Made by a program: the position numbers and the translations under genes
Source of the DNA: Paucibacter aquatile
Lineage (GTDB): Bacteria; Pseudomonadota; Gammaproteobacteria; Burkholderiales; Burkholderiaceae_C
DNA length: 64,000 nucleotides
Assembly: GCF_002885975.1 (NCBI RefSeq)
Contig: NZ_POSP01000003.1
Location: 496,001 to 560,000 of the forward strand
Direction of reading: 5' to 3'
The notes under the pieces: generated by a model
What the model saw: the letters and a program-made list of their open reading frames with translations, nothing else
Databases searched by the model: none
What the model was told of the DNA's origin: nothing
Part shown: positions 27,218 to 35,870 of the stretch, piece after piece
Position numbering within the stretch: position 1 is the stretch's first letter
How the letters are laid out: the number at the start of each line of letters is the position of its first letter

Positions 27218-27931
27218 TCAGTGGCCATGGTCGGCATCCTGCTTGCGCGCAAACACATAGCCAGCGCCGCGCACGGTCAGCACCCGGCGCGGCGTTTTCG
27301 GGTCGTCTTCGATCAGGGCACGGATGCGCGAGATGTGGACATCGATGGAGCGATCAAAGGCATCGAGCGGATGGCCTTTGAGTGCATCCATGATCTGGTC
27401 GCGCGAGAGAACGCGACCCGGGCTTTGCGCCAGCACCACCAGCAAGTCGAACTGGTGGCCAGTGAAATCGAGGGGCTTGCCGTCCAGTCGCGCCATGCGG
27501 GCGGCCAGATCAATTTCCAGACGGCCGAAGCGCAGCACATCGTCGGGCGGCGTGTCCGGCTCGGCACGGCGCAGCAAGGCCTTGATGCGGGCCTGCAGCT
27601 CGCGCGGCTCGAACGGCTTGGCCAGGTAATCGTCAGCGCCGAGTTCGAGGCCGAGGATGCGGTCCATGGGTTCACCACGAGCCGAGAGCATCAGCACCGG
27701 CAGGCGGCGCGTCAGCGCATCGGCGCGCAGCTCGCGGCAAAAGTCCAGGCCATCGCCGTCCGGCAGCATCAGGTCCAGCACCAGCAGATCGAATACCTGC
27801 TCGGCCAGGGCGGCTCGCCCCTCAGCCAAGCTGCCGGCCACGCGCACCTCGAAACCGGCCGCACTGAGGTAGTCCCCCAGCATGGCGGTGAGGCGGGCGT
27901 CATCGTCGATCAGCAGCAGTCTGGAACTCAT
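27218..27931 (-). CDS. OmpR/PhoB-family response regulator
   Basis: This 237-residue regulator has a receiver domain with acidic pocket IDDD, phosphoacceptor Asp in DLLVLDLMLPDGDG and conserved Lys in DDYLAKPFEPREL. A C-terminal OmpR-type winged helix follows (LTRDQ-type segment VLSRDQIMDALKGHPLDAFDRSIDVHISRIR). The ATG at 27931 fits the family; upstream in-frame sequence does not. It lies between the Spy-like gene and its cognate kinase, which suggests a CpxR/RstA-type envelope or metal-stress system. Confidence 0.93.
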   Translation of the reverse strand: MSSRLLLIDDDARLTAMLGDYLSAAGFEVRVAGSLAEGRAALAEQVFDLLVLDLMLPDGDGLDFCRELRADALTRRLPVLMLSARGEPMDRILGLELGADDYLAKPFEPRELQARIKALLRRAEPDTPPDDVLRFGRLEIDLAARMARLDGKPLDFTGHQFDLLVVLAQSPGRVLSRDQIMDALKGHPLDAFDRSIDVHISRIRALIEDDPKTPRRVLTVRGAGYVFARKQDADHGH

Positions 27932-28052
27932 GGTGCTTGTGTGAAGAGGAAATGTCGGGGCCGCACGGCGCCCGCGCCGCAGAGACGGCAGCGAGGCCGC
28001 AGGCCCTTCAGGAGGACTGAGCATAAACGAGGAGGCCACAGGTCACGGCGCC

Positions 28053-28565
28053 TCAACCGCCATGCTTGCCGCCGCGCATCTCCATGTGCTTGGCCATGCG
28101 GGCCTGCATCTTCTTCATGCGCTCGGCCATCTTGGCGCGCTGCTCGGGCGTCAGCACGCGGGCAGTGTCGACCATGGCCTGGCTCATGCGCTTGCTGGCA
28201 GCCTCGTGCTGAGCGCTCATCTGCTGGCGCAGCGATTCGATGGCGGCGGCGTCGATGTTCGGCGCGGTGAACAAGGCCATGCCCTGCTCATGCAGCTTTC
28301 GGCTGCCTTCATGCTGGGCCTTCAGATCGGCGTGAGCGGCATCCATGATCTGCTTGATCTGGGCGCGCTGGGCATCGGAGGCATCGATCATGTCGAGCAT
28401 GTGCTCCATATGACCGCCGCCCATGGGCATCATCGACATGCCATGGCCGCCACGATGGCCCATGGGGCCACCATGCCCCTGGGCTTGGGCCGCCACGCCG
28501 CCGAATGCCAGGGATGCGGCCACCATGCCGGTGCTCAGCCAGGTTTTGAGTTTCAGTTGGGACAT
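28053..28565 (-). CDS. Spy/CpxP/ZraP-family periplasmic protein
   Basis: This 170-residue exported protein has a signal peptide ending GGVAAQAQ and a strikingly His/Met/Gly-rich N-terminal mature segment (residues about 30-55). A helical domain follows with LTPEQRAKMAERMKKMQARM near the end, an LTxxQ-type motif of the Spy/CpxP/ZraP family. These are periplasmic chaperones or metal-binding accessory proteins of envelope-stress systems. The gene leads a probable unit with the response regulator and kinase. Confidence 0.85.
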   Translation of the reverse strand: MSQLKLKTWLSTGMVAASLAFGGVAAQAQGHGGPMGHRGGHGMSMMPMGGGHMEHMLDMIDASDAQRAQIKQIMDAAHADLKAQHEGSRKLHEQGMALFTAPNIDAAAIESLRQQMSAQHEAASKRMSQAMVDTARVLTPEQRAKMAERMKKMQARMAKHMEMRGGKHGG

Positions 28566-28611
28566 CACAAGACTCCGTCGGTGTTGGGGTGAATGAATCT
28601 TCAAGCCCCGA

Positions 28612-28639
28612 CGTAAGCCGGCTGTGCCCCGGCCGTAAA
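28612..28639 (-). promoter_or_regulatory. Candidate response-regulator sites upstream of the Spy-like gene
   Basis: CGTAAG (28612-28617) and CGTAAA (28634-28639) are direct repeats exactly 22 bases apart, two helical turns, about 50-75 bases upstream of the Spy-like start. OmpR-family regulators bind direct repeats in helical phase, and CpxR half-sites read GTAAA. No half-site is evident at the 11-base midpoint. Confidence 0.35.
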
Positions 28640-28665
28640 GATCTGTGAATGCCCGGCACCAATGA

Positions 28666-28690
28666 AAAGAGCGCCCGCAGGCGCTCTTTC
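28666..28690 (-). terminator. Rho-independent terminator after ettA
   Basis: AAAGAGCGCC pairs with GGCGCTCTTT around a short loop, 28 bases past the ettA stop on the minus strand. The stem ends in T-rich sequence. Confidence 0.82.
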
Positions 28691-28718
28691 ATTTGACCTT
28701 GCAGCAGGCGCTGCCCGA

Positions 28719-30383
28719 TCACTTGATCGGCTTGAAACGCATGCGCTTGGGGCGGGCGCCTTCTTCGCCCAGACGCTTCTTCTTGTCGGCTTCGTACTCG
28801 TGGAAGTTGCCGTCGAAGAAGAACCACTGCGAATCGCCTTCGCAGGCCAGGATGTGGGTGCAGATGCGGTCCAGGAACCAGCGATCGTGGGAGATCACCA
28901 TGGCCGAGCCGGCGAATTCCAGCAGCGCTTCTTCCAGCGCGCGCAGGGTTTCGACGTCCAGGTCGTTCGACGGTTCGTCCAGCATCAGCACATTGCCGCC
29001 CTGGGCCAGGGTTTTGGCCAGGTGCAAGCGGCCGCGCTCACCGCCCGAGAGGCTGCCGACCAGCTTTTGCTGGTCATTGCCCTTGAAGTTGAAGCGGCCG
29101 ATGTAGGCTCGGCTGGGCATGACGAACTTGCCGACCGTGATGTTGTCCAGGCCGCCGGAGACGTCTTGCCAGACGGTCTTCTCGGCATCCAGGCTTTGGC
29201 GGCTCTGGTCCACAAAGGCCAGCTTGGCGGTCTTGCCGATGGACACCTCGCCGCTGTCCGGCGTTTCCACGCCCTGGATCATGCGGAACAGGGTCGACTT
29301 ACCGGCACCGTTGGGGCCGATGATGCCGACGATGGCGCCGGCCGGCACCTTGAAGCTCAGGTTGTCGATCAGCATGCGATCGCCAAAGCTCTTGGAGACG
29401 TTCTTGAACTCGATCACTTCATTGCCCAGGCGCTCGGCCACGGGGATGAAGATTTCGTTGGTCTCGTTGCGCTTTTGGTATTCGACGTCGCTCAGCTCTT
29501 CGAAACGGGCCAGACGCGCCTTGCTCTTGGCCTGACGGCCCTTGGCATTGGAACGCACCCACTTCAGCTCTTCCTTCATGGCCTTGGCGCGGGCGTCTTC
29601 GCTCTTCTGCTCCTGCTCCAGGCGGCGTTCCTTCTGATCCAGCCAGTCGGAGTAATTGCCCTTCCAGGGAATGCCATGGCCGCGGTCCAGTTCCAGAATC
29701 CACTCGGCGGCGTTGTCCAGGAAGTAGCGATCGTGGGTGATGGCCACCACGGTGCCGGGGAAGCGCTGCAGGAACTGCTCCAGCCACTCGACCGATTCGG
29801 CGTCCAAGTGGTTGGTCGGTTCGTCCAGCAGCAGCATGTCAGGCTTGGAGAGCAGCAGGCGGCACAGGGCCACACGGCGCTTTTCACCGCCGGACAGCAC
29901 GCCGATGACGGCGTCCCAGGGCGGCAGGTTCAGGGCGTCGGCGGCCAGTTCCAGCTGCAGATCGGTGTTCTCGCTGCCGGCGGCGGCGATGATGGCTTCC
30001 AGCTCGCCCTGCTCGGCGGCCAGGGCGTCGAAGTCGGCGTCCGGCTCGGCATAGGCGGCGTAGACCTCGTCCAGGCGCTTCTTGGCGGCCAGCACGCCGC
30101 CGATGCCTTCTTCCACCGCTTCACGCACGGTCTGCTCGGGGTTGAGCTTGGGCTCCTGCTCCAGGTAGCCGATCTTGATGCCGGGCATCGGGATCGCTTC
30201 GCCCTCGTACTCCTTGTCCACGCCGGCCATGATCTTCAGGATGGTCGATTTGCCCGAACCGTTCAGGCCCAGCACGCCGATCTTGGCGCCGGGGAAGAAC
30301 GACAGGGAAATGTCCTTGAGGATGTGGCGTTTCGGGGGAACCGTCTTGTTGACGCGGTTCATGGAAAAGACGTATTGCGCCAT
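28719..30383 (-). CDS. ettA: Energy-dependent translational throttle protein EttA (ABC-F)
   Basis: This 554-residue cytoplasmic ABC-F ATPase binds the ribosomal E site and gates entry into elongation according to ATP/ADP ratio. Two ABC domains are complete: Walker A GLNGSGKST and GPNGAGKST, signatures LSGGEKRRVA and LSGGERGRLH, Walker B DEPTNHLDAES and DEPSNDLDVET. The charged interdomain linker and arm are present. The N-terminus MAQYVFSMNRVNKTVPPKR is highly typical of EttA. It is a single-gene unit. Confidence 0.96.
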   Translation of the reverse strand: MAQYVFSMNRVNKTVPPKRHILKDISLSFFPGAKIGVLGLNGSGKSTILKIMAGVDKEYEGEAIPMPGIKIGYLEQEPKLNPEQTVREAVEEGIGGVLAAKKRLDEVYAAYAEPDADFDALAAEQGELEAIIAAAGSENTDLQLELAADALNLPPWDAVIGVLSGGEKRRVALCRLLLSKPDMLLLDEPTNHLDAESVEWLEQFLQRFPGTVVAITHDRYFLDNAAEWILELDRGHGIPWKGNYSDWLDQKERRLEQEQKSEDARAKAMKEELKWVRSNAKGRQAKSKARLARFEELSDVEYQKRNETNEIFIPVAERLGNEVIEFKNVSKSFGDRMLIDNLSFKVPAGAIVGIIGPNGAGKSTLFRMIQGVETPDSGEVSIGKTAKLAFVDQSRQSLDAEKTVWQDVSGGLDNITVGKFVMPSRAYIGRFNFKGNDQQKLVGSLSGGERGRLHLAKTLAQGGNVLMLDEPSNDLDVETLRALEEALLEFAGSAMVISHDRWFLDRICTHILACEGDSQWFFFDGNFHEYEADKKKRLGEEGARPKRMRFKPIK

Positions 30384-30698
30384 GGCGGGAGTTTTCCTGG
30401 GATTGCTGAAAAGAGGCAGAGCTGCAGGCTGCTCGGCGGCAGCCGCGCCTCACCAAGCCGACAGGCCTGTGAGGGTAAACAACCGCGTATTGTCGCAGCT
30501 TCGGCCGCTGCTTCGCGTGACGGGCGGGCAAGATCGGTGAATTCAAGACCGGCCGCCACGCTGTCAGCGTCAACCCCAGCGTCAACCCCAGCGCCAGGCT
30601 GTGCCACAAGCTGAGCCTGGGCCCGCGAGCGCCCGCAGTGCGCAGCCAAGCGGGGCACCTGCCAACAATGCCCGGTCGGCCGCCCCCGGGCCCGGCCT

Positions 30699-30704
30699 AT
30701 AATC
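30699..30704 (+). promoter_or_regulatory. Consensus -10 element for rhlE
   Basis: TATAAT matches the sigma-70 -10 consensus exactly. The sequence 17 bases upstream (GGTCGG) is a poor -35. Transcription from here would give a leader of about 130 bases before rhlE. Confidence 0.55.
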
Positions 30705-30712
30705 GAAGGCTC

Positions 30713-30749
30713 GCCGCGCTTCTCAGTCTTGCGCGGCGTTTCCTTTTTC
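30713..30749 (+). terminator. Terminator-like hairpin in the rhlE leader (possible attenuator)
   Basis: CGCCGCGC pairs perfectly with GCGCGGCG over an 11-base loop and is followed at once by TTTCCTTTTTC. It begins about nine bases after the -10 element and some 90 bases before the rhlE ATG. It could therefore act at the 5' end of the message rather than end an upstream gene. Confidence 0.5.
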
Positions 30750-30841
30750 AGCTCAAGCACGCTCCTTAGCGCACCGAAGACTGGCGCCTGCTCACCGCGG
30801 CGCGGCTGCGCCCACAGGGCACCGTGCGCAAATCACACTCC

Positions 30842-32338
<1,497 letters not shown>

Positions 32339-32394
32339 GTCCCACGCCATTCACCCCCGCGGTCCCCTGATCATCCCTCAGGGCCCGGGAGCTC

Positions 32395-32425
32395 AAGCCC
32401 AGCCTGCGCTGGGCTTTTCTTTTTT
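32395..32425 (+). terminator. Rho-independent terminator after rhlE
   Basis: AAGCCCAGC pairs with GCTGGGCTT over a four-base loop and is followed by TTCTTTTTT, 56 bases past the rhlE stop. Confidence 0.9.
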
Positions 32426-32459
32426 CCGCCCACGGCCCGCGGACGTAGGATGCGCAGCC

Positions 32460-33173
32460 ATGAACCCGCCCCTGCCCCCCAGCGCCTCGCCGTCCAACCG
32501 CCCCTTGCCCAAAGTCTGGATCGCCGGTGCGACCGGTCTGGTCGGGCGGGCACTGCTGAGCCAGCTGCTGAGCCGGCCGCTGGAGGTCCATGCGCTGCTG
32601 CGGCGTGAGGCGCCCGAGCTGGGTCGTCACCCGCGCCTGCACCTGCACCGGGTCAATTTCGGCCGCCCCGATCTGGGCCCGGCCCACATCCCGGCGCCCG
32701 ACGAGATCTACATCACCCTGGGCACCACCATCGCGGCAGCGGGCTCGCAAGAGGCGTTTCGCGAGGTCGATTTCGAGGCCGTGCTCCATGTTGCCCGCGT
32801 GGCGCGTGCCGGCGGTGCGCGACGCTGCGCCGTGGTGTCGGCCCTGGGCGCCGATCCGGCCTCGCGGGTGTTTTACAACCGGGTCAAGGGCGAGATGGAG
32901 CAGGCCTTGAAGGGCTTGCATTTCAAGCGGCTGGTGATCGCCCGCCCGTCCTTGCTGGCCGGCGAGCGCGAAGCCCTGGGCCAGGCCCGCCGCCCCGGAG
33001 AGCACTGGGGCCTGCGCCTGATGCAGCCCCTGGGCACGCTGATCCCGGCTCGCTGGCGGCCGATTCAAGCGGATACGGTGGCGCGTGCGCTGAGCCTTGC
33101 CTTGCATCAAGACGGGCCGGCCGCGCAGGTGCTGGAATCGGACGCCTTGCAAACCCTGGGAGCCCCGACATGA
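32460..33173 (+). CDS. NAD(P)-binding Rossmann-fold protein (atypical SDR)
   Basis: This 237-residue protein has a dinucleotide motif KVWIAGATGLVGRALL at residues 18-33. Later conserved stretches include YITLGTTIAAAGSQEAFREVD and CAVVSALGADPASRVFYNRVKGEME, where Tyr-x3-Lys could be the SDR catalytic pair. It resembles the HTATIP2/YbjT-like group of small atypical SDRs. The stop overlaps the next start as ATGA, so it leads a four-gene unit. No substrate can be assigned. Confidence 0.82.
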   Translation: MNPPLPPSASPSNRPLPKVWIAGATGLVGRALLSQLLSRPLEVHALLRREAPELGRHPRLHLHRVNFGRPDLGPAHIPAPDEIYITLGTTIAAAGSQEAFREVDFEAVLHVARVARAGGARRCAVVSALGADPASRVFYNRVKGEMEQALKGLHFKRLVIARPSLLAGEREALGQARRPGEHWGLRLMQPLGTLIPARWRPIQADTVARALSLALHQDGPAAQVLESDALQTLGAPT

Positions 33174-34561
33174 GCAGCACAAGCACCATGAAGCTGAGTT
33201 TTCTCGGCGCCGCCGACTGCGTGACCGGCTCGCGCCATCTGCTGGAGCTGGACAAGCAGCGCCTGCTGCTCGATTGCGGCCTGTTCCAGGGCTTCAAGAC
33301 CCTGCGCGAACGCAACTGGGCGCCGCTGGGCGTGGCGCCCGCCAGCATCGATGCGGTGCTGCTCAGCCATGCCCATCTGGACCACAGCGGCTACATCCCG
33401 GCCCTGCGCCGCCAGGGCTTTCGTGGCCAGGTGTTTTCCACGCCGGCCACGCGCGATCTGTGCGAGGTGCTGCTGCTGGACAGCGCCCATCTGCAGGAAG
33501 AAGACGCACGCCAGGCCAACCGCCACGGCACCTCCAGGCACGAGAAAGCCCTGCCCCTCTACACCGTCAACGAGACCAAAAAGGCCATCGAGCATTTCGT
33601 CGGCATCCACCGCGATGGCCGGCTCAAGCTCGGCGCGGCCGAGATCCGCTTCACCCCGGTCGGCCATCTGCTGGGCGCCTGCGCCATCAGCGTGCGCCAC
33701 GCCGGCCGCACCCTGGTCTACAGCGGCGATGTCGGCCGCAGCAATGACTTGCTGATGCCGGCACCGCAACGCATGGAAGAGGCCGATGTGCTGCTGATCG
33801 AATCGACCTACGGCAACCGCCAGCACCCGCCCGAGGATGTGCAGGCGCGCCTGGCGCAGATCCTGCGGCAGACCTTCCGGCGCGGCGGCAGCGTGCTGCT
33901 GCCCAGCTTTGCCATCGGCCGGGCGCAAGCCCTGCTGCTGGTGCTGCAGCGCCTGCGCGAAGCAGGCGAGCTGGATCTGGACGTGCCCATCTACCTGGAC
34001 AGCCCCATGGCCATCGAAGCCACCGAGCTGACGGTCAAGCACCAGAAGCTGCTGCGAATTCCGGCCTCGGACGCGCGCGGCCTGTGCGACGGCGTGCGCA
34101 TGGTCAGCAAGGCCGCCGAGTCGATGAAGCTCGCCCGCAGCATGAGCAGCCCGCGCACCCCGCCCTCCATCATCATCTCGGCCAGCGGCATGGCCACCGG
34201 CGGCCGCGTGCTCAACCACATCGAGACCATGGCGCCGCTGCCGCGCCACCACATCGCCTTTCCGGGTTTCCAGGTCGGCGGCAGTCGCGGCGCCAAGATG
34301 GTGGCCGGCGAGCGCCAGATCAAGCTGCACGGCCAGTATGTGCCGGTCAATGCGGAGATCAGCCACCTCGAAGGCTTCTCGGGCCATGCCGATGCCGACG
34401 GCCTGATGGCCTGGCTGCGCGGCTTCAAGCGCGCGCCCGAACAGGTCTTTGTGGTGCACGGCGAGCCCGCTGCCAGCGACGCCTTGCGCAGCCGCATCCA
34501 GGACGAACTCGGCTGGCGCGTGCGTGTGCCGCAGCACGGAGAAACGGTCAGCCTCGGATGA
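33170..34561 (+). CDS. MBL-fold / beta-CASP metallo-hydrolase (RNase family)
   Basis: This 463-residue protein has metallo-beta-lactamase motif HAHLDHSG near residue 65, further metal-site motifs GHLLGAC and YSGDVGR, and beta-CASP/RNA-specificity elements IESTYGNRQHP, SGMATGGRVLNHIE and VVHGEP. This is the CPSF73/TTHA0252-like group of RNA endonucleases or exonucleases. A second in-frame ATG at 33188 (MKLSFLG) is an equally good start. It is coupled to both neighbours by ATGA overlaps. The RNA target is unknown. Confidence 0.9.
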   Translation: MSSTSTMKLSFLGAADCVTGSRHLLELDKQRLLLDCGLFQGFKTLRERNWAPLGVAPASIDAVLLSHAHLDHSGYIPALRRQGFRGQVFSTPATRDLCEVLLLDSAHLQEEDARQANRHGTSRHEKALPLYTVNETKKAIEHFVGIHRDGRLKLGAAEIRFTPVGHLLGACAISVRHAGRTLVYSGDVGRSNDLLMPAPQRMEEADVLLIESTYGNRQHPPEDVQARLAQILRQTFRRGGSVLLPSFAIGRAQALLLVLQRLREAGELDLDVPIYLDSPMAIEATELTVKHQKLLRIPASDARGLCDGVRMVSKAAESMKLARSMSSPRTPPSIIISASGMATGGRVLNHIETMAPLPRHHIAFPGFQVGGSRGAKMVAGERQIKLHGQYVPVNAEISHLEGFSGHADADGLMAWLRGFKRAPEQVFVVHGEPAASDALRSRIQDELGWRVRVPQHGETVSLG

Positions 34562-35868
34562 ACCTGCTGGAACACGCATTCGGCGCCCAGGCCGACCTGG
34601 CCATGGGCTTGATGGCGGCGCTGGGCAGCGGGCTCTTGATCGGCCTGGAGCGTGAGCGCCACAAAGGCCGCGGCCACGCCGGCACGCGCGCGCAAGAGCC
34701 CGCGGGCCTGCGCACCTTCACCATTGCCGCCCTGGCCGGCGCCCTGGCCCATGGCCTGGCCGTGCCGGGGCTGGTGGCGGTGGGCGCGCTGGCGGTCACG
34801 GTGCTGGCGGCCATGGCCTACTTCCGCAGCAGCGAGCGCGATCCGGGCCTGACCACCGAGATGGCCTTGCTGGCCACCTATCTGATTGGAGTGCTCTGCG
34901 TGCAGGCGCCGCTGCTGGGCGCGCCAGCCGCCGTCACCCTGACCGCCCTGCTCAGCGCCCGCACCGCCCTGCACCGCTTCGCCACCCGGGTGCTGCGCGA
35001 GGACGAGCTGCACGACGGCCTGCTGCTGGCCGCCCTGGCCCTGGTGGTGCTGCCCCTGATGCCGACCGAACCCCTGCCCTGGCTGGCCGGCATGAAGGCA
35101 CATTCGCTGATGGGTCTGATGCTCCTGCTGCTGGCCCTGCAGGCCTTTGGTTATGTGGCGCTGCGCTTGCTGGGCGCGCAGGCCGGTTTGGCGCTCTCGG
35201 GCCTGATGTCGGGCCTGGTGTCCAGCACCGCCACCATCGCGGCCATGGGGCACCGCGCGCGGGCGGAGCCGGCCATCTTTCGCGCCTGCGCCGCCGGCGC
35301 TGTCATGTCCACGGCCGCCACCTGGTTGCAGGCCAGCCTGATGCTGCTGGCCTTGGCGCCGCAGGCCGCGATGCATTTCCTGCCCCTGGGCCTGGCCGGC
35401 GTGCTGGTGGCCGGCGGTGCAGGCTTGAGCCTGGCCTGGCGCGCCTACCAGGACGGCGGCACCGGCAAAACCGGCAACGAGCCCCAGCGCGGCGGCCCGC
35501 TGCGCCTGAAAGAGGCGGCGCTGATCGCCCTGTTGCTGAGCGTGGTGACGGTGGGCGTCAGCTGGGCCGAGCGCCAGTTCGGCAGCTCGGGTCTGTTCGG
35601 CGCCGTGGCCCTGGCCGGCCTGGCCGATGCCCATGCGCCGGTGGCCTCCATGGCCGGCCTGGCCCAGGCCGGGCAGATCGACGCCCCGCTGATGTGCCAG
35701 GGCGTGCTGGCTGCGATTGCCAGCAACAGCCTGACCCGCATCATCACCGCCTGGCTGGCCGGCGGCCGGTCTTTTGCCCTGATCGTGGGCGCCGTGCTGC
35801 TGAGCTCGCTGGCCCTGGCGGCCAGCCTGCTGTGGCTGCTCGGGCCCCTCTTGTCCTCTTTGAACTGA
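34558..35868 (+). CDS. MgtC-like N-terminal / DUF4010 membrane protein
   Basis: This 436-residue membrane protein has about eleven hydrophobic segments. The N-terminal third resembles MgtC/SapB proteins (LGSGLLIGLERERHKGR); the C-terminal part matches DUF4010 (ALSGLMSGLVSSTATIAAMG and FGAVALAGLADAHAPVASMA). Its ATG overlaps the beta-CASP stop, and the mnmC start follows two bases after its stop. A transport role is plausible but unproven. Confidence 0.85.
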   Translation: MNLLEHAFGAQADLAMGLMAALGSGLLIGLERERHKGRGHAGTRAQEPAGLRTFTIAALAGALAHGLAVPGLVAVGALAVTVLAAMAYFRSSERDPGLTTEMALLATYLIGVLCVQAPLLGAPAAVTLTALLSARTALHRFATRVLREDELHDGLLLAALALVVLPLMPTEPLPWLAGMKAHSLMGLMLLLLALQAFGYVALRLLGAQAGLALSGLMSGLVSSTATIAAMGHRARAEPAIFRACAAGAVMSTAATWLQASLMLLALAPQAAMHFLPLGLAGVLVAGGAGLSLAWRAYQDGGTGKTGNEPQRGGPLRLKEAALIALLLSVVTVGVSWAERQFGSSGLFGAVALAGLADAHAPVASMAGLAQAGQIDAPLMCQGVLAAIASNSLTRIITAWLAGGRSFALIVGAVLLSSLALAASLLWLLGPLLSSLN

Positions 35869-35870
35869 GC

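Larger units (their letters stand above)
30384..30841. other. 458-base intergenic region between ettA and rhlE
   Basis: The region separates divergent genes and holds no credible coding sequence. It contains a short tandem repeat of CAGCGTCAACCC near 30564-30587 and a perfect TATAAT at 30699-30704 facing rhlE. A GC-rich hairpin with a T-rich tail follows at 30713-30749, inside the predicted rhlE leader. Nothing else is recognisable. Confidence 0.6.
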
